Below, piece by piece: positions 14,601-22,373 of a DNA stretch of 52,378 bases. Below the pieces are notes generated by a model, which searched no databases, was not told where the DNA came from, and saw only the letters and a program-made list of their open reading frames with translations. Position numbers and translations under genes: made by a program. The stretch covers positions 1-52,378 of the forward strand of contig NZ_WBKT01000024.1 in the NCBI RefSeq assembly GCF_008868175.1. Reading direction: 5' to 3'. Source of the stretch: Micromonospora sp. AMSO31t (GTDB taxonomy: Bacteria > Actinomycetota > Actinomycetes > Mycobacteriales > Micromonosporaceae). The stretch's first letter is position 1. Each line of letters starts with the position of its first letter.

Positions 14601-16349
14601 TCAACCGACGAGGAGCTGGTGGGTGGCCAGCTCGCGGTAGAGCGGGCTGGTCGAGGTCAGCTCGTCGTGGGTGCCGACGGCGACCACCCGGCCGGCGTCC
14701 AGCACCACGATCTGGTCGGCGTCCACCACCGTGGAGAGGCGGTGCGCCACGATCAGCAGGGTACGGCGCACCGCGACGGCGTCGATGGCCCGGCGCAGCG
14801 CCGCCTCGTTGCGGGCGTCGAGGTTGCTGGTCGGCTCGTCGAGCAGCAGCACCGGTGGCCCGGCCAGCAGCGCCCGGGCGATCGCCAGCCGCTGCCGCTC
14901 CCCGCCGGAGAGCAGCACGCCGCCCTCGCCGACCTGCACGTCCAGCCCGTCGGCGGTCCGCTCGGCCAGGTGCCCGAGGTTGACCTCGTCGAGCACCGCG
15001 CGCAGCCGGTCGTCGCCCGCGTCCGGAGCGGTGATCAGCAGGTTGTCCCGGAGCGTGCCGGCGAGCACCGGCGCCTCCTGCTCCACGTAGCCCAGCCGGG
15101 CCCGCAGCGCGTCCCGGGGCAGGTCGCGCACGTCGACCCCGTCCAGGCACAGGGTGCCCCCGGTCACCTCGTAGAAGCGCTCGACCAGGGCGAGCAGGGT
15201 CGACTTGCCGGCGCCCGACGGGCCGACCAGGGCGGTGCGGGTGCCGGCCGGCACGGTGAAACTCACCTCGTGCAGCACCGGCGGGCCGCCCGGGTAGCCG
15301 AAGTCGACCCGGTCGAACTCGACCGCCGCCGGCCCGGTCGCGACGGGCCGGGCGGTGACCGGCGCGGGCCGCTCGTGCGCCCCCTCACCCGGCACGGCGA
15401 GGATCTCCTCGATCCGGGCCAGCGCGCCGAGCCCGGTCTGCAACTGGGTGTACGCGTGCACCGCCTGCCCCAACGGCAGCACCAGGAAGAACAGGAACAT
15501 CACGAAGGCCACCAGGTCGCCCACGCCGATCGCGCCGGACGCCACCCGGGCCCCGCCCACGGCCAGCACCAGCAGGAAGGCGCCCTGGACGGTGACCGTG
15601 CTGGCCGGACCCACCACCGCCTGGGCCCGGGCCACCCGCAGCCCGGCCGCGTACGCCTCGGTCGCGCTCGACACCACGGTCGCCGTCTCCCGCCGCTCGG
15701 CGCGGCTGGCCCGGATGGTGCGGGCCGCGGAGATGGCCCGCTCGACGGCGGAGGTCATCTCGCCGACCCGTTCCTGGGCCTGGCGGGCCAGGCCGCGGAC
15801 CCGCCGGGCGACCGTGAGCGCGAAGCCGACGCCGACCGCGACGGCGGCCAGGGTCACCCCGAACAGCAGCGGGTCCAGCAGCAGCATGGCGGTGCCGGCG
15901 CCGAGCACCATGACCGCCCCGGTGACGGTCTCGAAGAGGCCGGAGGTGACCACCGCCCGCAGCAGCGTGGTGTCCGCGCCGACCCGGGAGAGCAGATCGC
16001 CCGTGCGGCGCCGGTCGTACTCGGCGATCGGCAGCCGCAGCACGTGCCCGGCGAGCCGCCGCCGGGTGCCCAGCACGAGCCCCTCGGCGGTGCGCTGGAG
16101 CAGGAAGTCGCGGAGGCCGCCGAGCAGCGCGCCGACCACGACGAGAGCCACCAGGACGGCGACCAGCCCCGTGGCCGGGCGGCCCGCGGTGATCCGGTCG
16201 AGCACACTCCGGGTGAGCAGGGGCTGGGCCAGCGCAGCCCCGGCGCCGGTGATCGACAGCACGCCCACCGCCACGAGGGTGCCGCGGTGGGCGCGCAGGT
16301 ACGGCAGCAGGGCGGCGAGCCCCGGCGGGCGGGCGACGTCGGTGGTCAT
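14601..16349 (-). CDS. ABC exporter half-transporter (permease plus ATPase)
   Basis: 582 aa. An N-terminal type 1 exporter membrane domain with six helices (about 20-310) is fused to an ATPase domain (about 345-580). Walker A is GPSGAGKST, the signature is LLSGGERQRLAIARALL, Walker B is PVLLLDEPTSNLD and the switch His lies in LLIVAHRLSTV. All catalytic residues are intact, so it can act as a homodimer in export of lipids, drugs or peptides. The substrate cannot be told. ATG is at 16349. It is 29 bases downstream of the oxidoreductase operon and may be cotranscribed. Confidence 0.9.
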   Translation of the reverse strand: MTTDVARPPGLAALLPYLRAHRGTLVAVGVLSITGAGAALAQPLLTRSVLDRITAGRPATGLVAVLVALVVVGALLGGLRDFLLQRTAEGLVLGTRRRLAGHVLRLPIAEYDRRRTGDLLSRVGADTTLLRAVVTSGLFETVTGAVMVLGAGTAMLLLDPLLFGVTLAAVAVGVGFALTVARRVRGLARQAQERVGEMTSAVERAISAARTIRASRAERRETATVVSSATEAYAAGLRVARAQAVVGPASTVTVQGAFLLVLAVGGARVASGAIGVGDLVAFVMFLFFLVLPLGQAVHAYTQLQTGLGALARIEEILAVPGEGAHERPAPVTARPVATGPAAVEFDRVDFGYPGGPPVLHEVSFTVPAGTRTALVGPSGAGKSTLLALVERFYEVTGGTLCLDGVDVRDLPRDALRARLGYVEQEAPVLAGTLRDNLLITAPDAGDDRLRAVLDEVNLGHLAERTADGLDVQVGEGGVLLSGGERQRLAIARALLAGPPVLLLDEPTSNLDARNEAALRRAIDAVAVRRTLLIVAHRLSTVVDADQIVVLDAGRVVAVGTHDELTSTSPLYRELATHQLLVG

Positions 16350-16378
16350 GGCAGCACCGTAACCGGGCCGGCCCAGGC

Positions 16379-17467
16379 TCAGCCGGTGAGCACCACCTGC
16401 AGCTCGGAGCGACGCCGCTCGGCCAGGTCGGTGAGCAGCGCCGGCGCCTCGTCCAGCGGCACCACGGCGGAGACGAGGTGCTTGCGGACCAGGTCACCGT
16501 GCTGGCGCAGCAGCTCGACGGTCTCCGCGGAGAGCCGCTCCCGGTCCCAGGTGGGGGCCAGCCCGCGCGGCACCCGGCCGATCTGGGCGCAGCGCAGCGC
16601 CAGCCCGTTGTGGTGGAACTCCTCCCCGAGCCGGACCGCGTCCGCGCCGGCCTGGTAGAACGCCAGGTCGATCACCGTGCCCTGGGGGCGCAGCAGGCGC
16701 AGCGCGAGCTGGAGCGCCCAGTCCTGGCCCCGGCACTGGAAGACCACGTCCGCACCCCGGTCGCCGGCGGCGTGGTTCCAGCGGGTCTTGAGCACCACGG
16801 CCGGGTCGTCCGCCGCCGGGTCGAGGGCCTCCAGGCCCAGCGCCTCGGCCACCTCCCGCCGGGCCGGGGTGGGGTCGAGGACCACCACGGAGGCGGCGCC
16901 GTGCCGCCGGGCGAACAGCGCGGTGAGCAGCCCGACCACCCCGCCGCCGACCACCGCCACCCGCCGCCCGCGCACCCCGTCGCCGAGCGAGCGGACGTCG
17001 GCGCCGCAGAGGTCGGCGGCGGCGTGCAGCAGGCCGTTGGCGCAGATCGGGCCCATGTGCGCGACGTAGACGCCGAGCAGCGGGTCGAGGTCGTCGGGCA
17101 GCGGCACGAACCGTTCGGCGACCGGGTCGGCGACGTGTCCGCTGCGGTGGCCGTACGTCATGGCGCCGACCGTGCCCACGGCGACGGCCGGCGTGCGGCT
17201 CTCCACCACCCGCCCGACCTGCATGTAGCCGAGCCGGGTGACCGGGTAGGGCGTGCTGGCCTCGCCGGGCTGGAACAGCCCGAGGCCGGCGTTCCAGGTG
17301 ACGTGCAGATAGGGGTTCGTGCCCTTGACGTAGCTCAGCTCGGTGCCCGCGGAGACCCCGCTGTAGAGGGTCTCCACCCGGAAGGTGCCCTCGCGCAGCT
17401 CGGCCGCGTCGTGCTCGACCAGCTCGACCCGGCCCGGCCCGCTGACCACCACCACCCGGTCACGCAT
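16379..17467 (-). CDS. MDR-family zinc-type dehydrogenase-like oxidoreductase
   Basis: 362 aa, medium-chain dehydrogenase/reductase fold. It has an N-terminal GroES-like domain (about 1-165) with SGVSAGTELSYVKG, and a Rossmann domain with VAVVGGGVVGLLTALFARR (about 185-203). The classical catalytic Cys and zinc-binding Cys cluster are not evident; the TAL/GTE-type motif SGVSAGTE suggests the zinc-independent bacteriochlorophyllide- or sugar-dehydrogenase-like branch. The start overlaps the stop of the upstream Gfo/Idh/MocA gene by eight bases, so the two are cotranscribed and probably act on the same sugar-type substrate (inference). Confidence 0.85.
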   Translation of the reverse strand: MRDRVVVVSGPGRVELVEHDAAELREGTFRVETLYSGVSAGTELSYVKGTNPYLHVTWNAGLGLFQPGEASTPYPVTRLGYMQVGRVVESRTPAVAVGTVGAMTYGHRSGHVADPVAERFVPLPDDLDPLLGVYVAHMGPICANGLLHAAADLCGADVRSLGDGVRGRRVAVVGGGVVGLLTALFARRHGAASVVVLDPTPARREVAEALGLEALDPAADDPAVVLKTRWNHAAGDRGADVVFQCRGQDWALQLALRLLRPQGTVIDLAFYQAGADAVRLGEEFHHNGLALRCAQIGRVPRGLAPTWDRERLSAETVELLRQHGDLVRKHLVSAVVPLDEAPALLTDLAERRRSELQVVLTG

Positions 17468-18500
17468 CGACGGTCACCCCCGTCGGCCCGGCCGGCGCCG
17501 CGTCGGCGACCGCGGCCGTGAGCCGCGCGGCCGGCCCGGTGGGCAGCGCCACCGGGCGGCCGGTACGCGCCGACTCGGCCACCGCCAGGGCGAGCCGCTG
17601 GGTGCGCAGCGCCTCGGCGTAGGGGACCCGGACGTCGTCGCCGACCCCGCGGACCGCGTCGACGAAGGCCCTGTCGACGGCCACCCGGGCGCCGTCCGGG
17701 TCGGCGGGCAGGTGCCGCTCGCCCTCGCCGTCGCAGACGGTCAGGCCGTCCTCGGCCAGCGACAGGGCCAGCCCGTCCGCGAGGATCTCCAGGCCGGCCC
17801 GGTGCTTCCAGCCGAGCACGCAGGCCGCCGCTAGGGTGCCCACCGCGCCGGACGCGAAGCGCAGGGTGGCCGCCGTGACGGAGTCGATGTCCGCGCCCTC
17901 GACCGGCGGTGGGCTGCCGTCGCCGTACGCGGCCACCTCGGTCACCTCGCCCACCAGCAGCCGGACCAGGTCCAGCACGTGCGCGGCCTGCTCGACCACG
18001 GGCCCGCCGGACCGGTCCCGCCGGGTCCACCAGGCGACCGGCGGCACCTTGTCCAACCAGGCCCCGTTGACCATCCGCACGGGCCGGTCGGCGAGCAGCC
18101 GGCGGGCCTCCTCCACCACGTGCAGGTAGCGCCAGTGGTGGCCGACCGCGGTGAGCAGGCCGCGCCGCTCGACCAGCGCGGCGACCCGCTCCGCGGTCTC
18201 CAGGTCCACCGCCACCGGCTTCTCCACGAACATCGGCACGCCCGCGGCGATCACCGCCTCCTCGACCGGGCCGTGCGCGAACGGCGGCACGCAGACGTAG
18301 ACCGCGTCCGGGCCGGCGGCGAGCAGCTCGTCCACGTCCCGGAAGGTCCGGGCGCCGTGCGCGCCGGCGAGCGCCTCCGCCGCCTCCCGGGCGACGTCGG
18401 TCACCCCGAGCAGTTCCACGTCCTCGAAGCCCGTCAACACGCGGGCATGGCGTTGCGCCACCCCGCCGGCTCCGACAAGTCCCACCCGGCACGCGCGCAT
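17460..18500 (-). CDS. Gfo/Idh/MocA family oxidoreductase
   Basis: 346 aa. An N-terminal NAD(P)-binding Rossmann fold begins at VGLVGAGGVAQRHARVL (about 6-22). The conserved EKP motif is in FVEKPVAVD (about 93-101) and the central helix VVEEARRLL leads into the C-terminal beta-sheet domain. These enzymes oxidise or reduce sugars, inositols and related polyols. ATG 18500 is chosen because GGAAGGG and GGGAG precede it and the Rossmann strand starts directly after. It overlaps the following MDR gene by eight bases. The Gfo/MDR pair recalls polysaccharide sugar-tailoring loci, but nearby glycosyltransferases are on the other strand. Confidence 0.87.
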   Translation of the reverse strand: MRACRVGLVGAGGVAQRHARVLTGFEDVELLGVTDVAREAAEALAGAHGARTFRDVDELLAAGPDAVYVCVPPFAHGPVEEAVIAAGVPMFVEKPVAVDLETAERVAALVERRGLLTAVGHHWRYLHVVEEARRLLADRPVRMVNGAWLDKVPPVAWWTRRDRSGGPVVEQAAHVLDLVRLLVGEVTEVAAYGDGSPPPVEGADIDSVTAATLRFASGAVGTLAAACVLGWKHRAGLEILADGLALSLAEDGLTVCDGEGERHLPADPDGARVAVDRAFVDAVRGVGDDVRVPYAEALRTQRLALAVAESARTGRPVALPTGPAARLTAAVADAAPAGPTGVTVDA

Positions 18501-18593
18501 ACTCCCGACCCTTCCACCGCGAAGACGGACCGTCGAGAGCACTCCCCCGCCGGTCGCGGCGCCAAACGTGGACGGACGCGCAATCACGAATTC

Positions 18594-18614
18594 ACCGGGC
18601 GGGAACCGCCCGGT
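18594..18614. other. Nine-bp palindrome in divergent promoter region
   Basis: ACCGGGCGG-GAA-CCGCCCGGT lies between the divergent MocA and gpgS genes. It is too far from any stop codon to be their terminator and may be an operator. Confidence 0.35.
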
Positions 18615-18715
18615 ACCAGCCTGGTGATCAGGTGTTCGGCATGATCCGGTTAGCACGGGCGGCGGACTGGGCAAACCAGAAGCCCGTGGTTCCGCCACGA
18701 CCTGGGAGTGTGCCT

Positions 18716-19729
18716 GTGCGGGATACAACGTCGACCGTCTCACCCGTGGTGGAGGCCTGGGCCACGTACCGCACCGCGTCCGCCGACGACTGGCCGGCGC
18801 GCCGCCTGCTGCGCGCCAAGGGCGCGAGCCGGGTCAGCGTGGTGCTGCCGGCCCGCAACGAGGAGGCGACCGTCGGGGCGATCGTCTCGACGATCCGCCA
18901 GCACCTGATGGACCGGGTGCCGCTGGTGGACGAGCTGATCGTGGTGGACTCGCGATCCACCGACCGGACCGCGCAGGTGGCCCGGGCGGCCGGCGCCGAG
19001 GTGGTCAGCCAGGACGCCATGACGCGCGGGCTGCCCCGGCTCAGCGGCAAGGGGGACGCCCTCTGGGCCGGGCTGGCGGCGGCGGAGGGCGACGTGGTCG
19101 CGTTCGTCGACGCCGACCTGCGGGAGTTCCGGCCGCACTTCGTCACCGGGCTGGTCGGGCCGCTGCTCACCGACCCGTCGGTCGACTTCGTGAAGGGCTT
19201 CTACCACCGGCCCCTGGTCCGCACCAGCGGGGTGGAGGCCGACGGCGGGGGGCGGGTGACCGAGCTGACGGCCCGGCCGCTGCTGAACCTGTTCTGGCCG
19301 GAGCTGGCCGGCTTCGTGCAGCCCCTCGCGGGCGAGTACGCGGGCCGCCGCGAGGTGCTGGCGCAGGTGCCGTTCGTCTCCGGCTACGGCGTCGAGACGG
19401 CCATGCTCATCGACCTGCTGGAGCTGGTGGGGCTGGACGCGCTGGCCCAGGTGGACCTGGGCGAGCGCAAGCACCGCCACCAGGACACCGCCGCGCTGGG
19501 CCGGATGTCGGCGCAGATCCTGCTGACCGTCTGGTCCCGGTTGCAGCGCCGCGGCTGGGCGGTGCCCGGCCTGGAGCCGACCGCCCTGCTGACCCAGTTC
19601 CGGCGGGGCGGCTCGGAGGCGCTGCCCAACCTGGACCGCGAGATCGTGGTCAGCGACGTCTCGATCGAGGAACGGCCGCCGCTGGCACAGCTGCGACACC
19701 GGGTGCCGCGGCGACGCGTCGCGGCGTGA
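18716..19729 (+). CDS. gpgS: Glucosyl-3-phosphoglycerate synthase
   Basis: 337 aa. A GT-A fold GT81 enzyme that transfers glucose from NDP-glucose to 3-phosphoglycerate, the first step to glucosylglycerate and, in mycobacteria, methylglucose lipopolysaccharide. Visible: VSVVLPARNEEATVG (nucleotide-sugar strand), VVDSRSTDRT, the GKGDALWAGL loop, the metal motif DAD in VAFVDADLREF, the acceptor region PLAGEYAGRRE and the late His pair RKHRHQD. GTG 18716 has GGGAG seven bases upstream; GTG 18632 and GTG 18710 are in-frame alternatives. A GT4 gene follows after 36 bases. A weak GTTA-N16-GGGCAA lies at 18649-18674. Confidence 0.88.
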   Translation: MRDTTSTVSPVVEAWATYRTASADDWPARRLLRAKGASRVSVVLPARNEEATVGAIVSTIRQHLMDRVPLVDELIVVDSRSTDRTAQVARAAGAEVVSQDAMTRGLPRLSGKGDALWAGLAAAEGDVVAFVDADLREFRPHFVTGLVGPLLTDPSVDFVKGFYHRPLVRTSGVEADGGGRVTELTARPLLNLFWPELAGFVQPLAGEYAGRREVLAQVPFVSGYGVETAMLIDLLELVGLDALAQVDLGERKHRHQDTAALGRMSAQILLTVWSRLQRRGWAVPGLEPTALLTQFRRGGSEALPNLDREIVVSDVSIEERPPLAQLRHRVPRRRVAA

Positions 19730-19765
19730 ACCGGTGAGCGCCCCCCGAGGAAGGGACCGCGCACG

Positions 19766-20920
19766 ATGACCCTCACCGTCCTGATGAACGCCGGTCCCTG
19801 GCTGTCCGTGCCACCGCCCGGCTACGGCGGGATCGAAAACGTCGTCGCCACGCTGGTGCCGGAGCTGCGCCGGCTCGGCGTGCGGGTGGTGCTCGCCTCG
19901 GTGGAGAGCAGCACACTGCCGGTCGACGAGCGGATCTCGGTCTTCCCGGACGGGCAGTTCCACGCCCTCCAACGGCCGTACAACCAGGTGTGCGGGGTGG
20001 CCCAGGCGCACCTGCACGGGGTGGTCCGCGCGCTGCGCGCCCGCGACGACATCGACCTGGTGCACGACCACGTGGAGGCGGTCGGGCTGGCCACCATGGC
20101 GGCGCTGGGCCCGGACGCCCCGCCGGCGCTGCACACCCTGCACTGGGACCTGGCCAAGCACCCGGAGCTGTACGGCAACCTCGACGGCGGCGGCCGGGTG
20201 CACGTCAACGGCGTCTCCGCCGCGCAGCTCGCCCGCGCGCCGCGCGCCCTCCGGGAGCACTCGGTCGGCCACGTGCACCTGTCCACCCCGCTGGCCGTCG
20301 GCGCGGACCGCCGGCCGGCGGTGGCCAAGGGTGAGCACGTGGTGATCCTGGGCCGGATCAACCCGGGCAAGGGGCAGGACCTGGGCGCGCGGCTGGCCCG
20401 GCAGGTCGGCTTCCCGCTGGTGCTGGCGGGGCCCGTCGGGCCGTACCACCGGCCTGAGGAGCTGGCGGCGGCGGGCGACGAGGCCCGGCAGAACCCGGAC
20501 GTCCGGTTCTTCCACGACCACGTGGCCCCGCACGTCGACGGCGACCTGGTGCGGTGGGTGGGCACGGTCGCCGGGCGGGAGCGCGACGACCTGGTGGCCG
20601 GGGCACGGGCCTCGCTGTTCCCGCTGCGGTGGGAGGAGCCCGGCGGCACGGCGGTGGTCGAGTCGCTCGCGCTCGGCACGCCGGTGGTGGCGACCGCCCG
20701 GGGCTGCCTGCCGGAGCTGGTCGAGCACGGCCGCACCGGGCTGCTCACCGCCGACGAGGAGGAGCTGGGCGACCTGGTGCTGGCCGCCGGGCTGCTCGAC
20801 GAGGACGAGTGCCGGCGCGAGGCGGCCGTCCGGTTCACCCCGGAGCTGATGGCCCAGCGGTACGTGGAGCTGTACCAGCGGGTCCGCCGGCTCGCCGCCC
20901 GGTCGTTGCAGCCGGCCTGA
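19766..20920 (+). CDS. GT4-family glycosyltransferase
   Basis: 384 aa, GT-B fold. The N-terminal domain opens with LMNAGPWLSVPPPGYGGIENVV, the Gly-rich sugar-acceptor loop. The C-terminal GT4 domain has VVILGRINPGKGQDLGARLA (about 192-211) and the E-x7-E motif in FPLRWEEPGGTAVVESLALGTPVVAT (about 288-313), which binds the donor nucleotide. It lies 36 bases after gpgS, so probably works in the same glucosylglycerate or polysaccharide route (inference). Start ATG 19766 follows AGGAAGGG about ten bases upstream. Confidence 0.87.
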   Translation: MTLTVLMNAGPWLSVPPPGYGGIENVVATLVPELRRLGVRVVLASVESSTLPVDERISVFPDGQFHALQRPYNQVCGVAQAHLHGVVRALRARDDIDLVHDHVEAVGLATMAALGPDAPPALHTLHWDLAKHPELYGNLDGGGRVHVNGVSAAQLARAPRALREHSVGHVHLSTPLAVGADRRPAVAKGEHVVILGRINPGKGQDLGARLARQVGFPLVLAGPVGPYHRPEELAAAGDEARQNPDVRFFHDHVAPHVDGDLVRWVGTVAGRERDDLVAGARASLFPLRWEEPGGTAVVESLALGTPVVATARGCLPELVEHGRTGLLTADEEELGDLVLAAGLLDEDECRREAAVRFTPELMAQRYVELYQRVRRLAARSLQPA

Positions 20921-20943
20921 GCCGACGGTTCGCGTTGCGGGGC

Positions 20944-20968
20944 GTTTGCCCCCGGTGTGTCCGGGAAA
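20944..20968 (+). promoter_or_regulatory. Candidate SigF/SigB-type promoter for DUF4383 gene
   Basis: GTTT (20944-20947), 15 bases, GGGAAA (20963-20968). The -35 is perfect; the -10 departs from GGGTAT at two positions. It lies about 35 bases before ATG 21003. Confidence 0.4.
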
Positions 20969-21002
20969 GCCGCCCGGTCCCTTGTCTGGCGAGGAGGCCG
21001 GC

Positions 21003-21467
21003 ATGACGAACTCGATGGCCCACTCCCGTGGGCGACGCAACCCGGCCGACGGCCGGGCGCCGGTACGCCGGGCCGCGGCGACCGTCGGCGTGCTCTTCCT
21101 GGTGATCGGCGTGCTGGGCTTCATCCCGGGCATCACCACCCACTACGGCGACCTGAAGTTCGCCGGGCACGACTCCGAGGCGAAGCTGCTCGGGCTGTTC
21201 CAGGTGTCGGTGCTGCACAACATCGTGCACCTGGTGTTCGGCGTCGCCGGCCTGCTGCTGGCCCGGACGATCTCCGGGGCCCGGACGTTCCTGGTCGGCG
21301 GCGGGGCCATCTACCTCGTGCTGTGGCTCTACGGCGTGGTGGTCGACCACGACAGCGGCGCGAACTTCATCCCGCTCAACGGCGCGGACAACTGGCTGCA
21401 CTTCCTGCTCGGGGTCGGCATGATCGCCCTCGGGCTGCTCACCACGCGGGGTGGAAACCGGCGCTGA
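21003..21467 (+). CDS. DUF4383 family membrane protein
   Basis: 154 aa. Four hydrophobic helices: about 26-47 (ATVGVLFLVIGVLGFIPGI), 73-93 (VLHNIVHLVFGVAGLLLA), 99-118 (FLVGGGAIYLVLWLYGVVV) and 133-148 (HFLLGVGMIALGLLTT). Loops carry HNIVHL and NGADNWLHFLLG, which are typical of DUF4383. Function is unknown; members recur in stress loci. ATG 21003 has GAGGAGG five bases upstream. It sits directly before the STAS-HATPase gene and has its own stress-like promoter. Confidence 0.85.
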   Translation: MTNSMAHSRGRRNPADGRAPVRRAAATVGVLFLVIGVLGFIPGITTHYGDLKFAGHDSEAKLLGLFQVSVLHNIVHLVFGVAGLLLARTISGARTFLVGGGAIYLVLWLYGVVVDHDSGANFIPLNGADNWLHFLLGVGMIALGLLTTRGGNRR

Positions 21468-21493
21468 GCAGGCCGACCGGGGCCCGATGTCCG

Positions 21494-21519
21494 GTTTCAC
21501 CCGCCCCGGGCGCGGGTAT
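21494..21519 (+). promoter_or_regulatory. SigF/SigB-type promoter for STAS-HATPase gene
   Basis: GTTT (21494-21497), 16 bases, GGGTAT (21514-21519): an exact match to the class consensus. The start site would be near 21526, 30 bases before ATG 21556. A sigma-regulator gene driven by this promoter class suggests feedback. Confidence 0.65.
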
Positions 21520-21555
21520 TTCCCGGGTCCCGACGAGATGGAAACGAGGGCCTGG

Positions 21556-22286
21556 ATGTCGACCCGGATCAGGTGCGAGGTCCGCGACGAGACGCCGGTC
21601 ACCGTCGTACGGCTGGCCGGCGCGCTCGACCTGAGCACGATGCGCTCCGTGCACACGGTCCTGGACCGGTGCCTCGCCACGCAGCCGGACGCTCTCGTGG
21701 TCGACCTGGAGAAGCTCGACGTCACCGACCCGCTCGCGCTGTCCGTCTTCGCCGCCGCGGCCCGCCGGGCCGCGGACTGGCCGGCCGTGCCGATGGTGCT
21801 GTCCGCCCCGCCGCGGGAGGCGGCCACCTGGCTCGCCGAGACGACCGCCTGCCGGGTGGTGCCGGTCCGCCGCGACTGCGCGGAGGCGGCGGCCCTGGCC
21901 GGGGCGGTGGCGGCCCCGCGGCTGCGCGCCCGGCTGGAGCCGGTGGCCGGCGCCTGCCGCCGGGCCCGCGAGCTGGTCACCGACGCGTGCGGCCGGTGGA
22001 AGATCCCGGAGCTGGCCGGCCCCGCCTCGCTGGTCCTCAGCGAGCTGGTCGGCAACGTCGTCCGGCACGCCGGCACCCCGATGCAGGTGACGCTGACCCT
22101 GCGCCGGCCGTACCTGCGGGTGGCGGTCATGGACGGCAGCCCGGACGACCCGCGGGCGGCGACCGAGCACGACCTGCGGGCCGAGGGCGGACGCGGGCTC
22201 ATGCTGGTGCGCGAGCTGACCCAGCGCTGGGCAGCACCCCGGCGGGCGCGGGCAAGGTGGTCTGGGCCATGCTACCGGCGAACTGA
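21556..22286 (+). pseudogene. STAS-HATPase anti-sigma regulator fusion, frameshifted
   Basis: Intended product about 243 aa. A STAS domain (about 1-110; TPVTVVRLAGALDLSTM, then VVDLEKLDVTDPLALSVF, without the usual phosphorylatable Ser) is fused to a GHKL ATPase of the RsbW/SpoIIAB anti-sigma type (about 120-243). N box SELVGNVVRHA, G1 box VMDGSPD and G2 box GGRGLMLV are present. After LTQRW the frame is lost: the expected end GSTPAGAGKVVWAML is in another frame and stops at 22286, while the read frame runs to 22314 with a foreign tail. One G is missing from the run at 22229-22231. ATG 21556 has GAGGG five bases upstream. The last ATPase strand is lost unless this is a sequencing error. Confidence 0.75.
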
Positions 22287-22307
22287 CCGAATTCTCCGCT
22301 CTCGCCT

Positions 22308-22333
22308 GCTTTGATGGGCAGAGGGTCGGGTAC
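22308..22333 (+). promoter_or_regulatory. Candidate SigB-type promoter for ctaD
   Basis: GCTT (22308-22311), 16 bases, GGGTAC (22328-22333). It fits the looser Streptomyces SigB form GNNT-N14-16-GGGTAC/T. The start codon is 41 bases downstream. Confidence 0.4.
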
Positions 22334-22373
22334 TCGTGCCCGTCCTGTCTGTCGTCACACGGGGTGAGAAGCC

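Noticed and set aside
22229..22231. Programmed ribosomal frameshift in the STAS-HATPase gene
   Set aside because: No slippery heptamer or downstream structure seen; a missing G in a run is simpler, as at two other loci.
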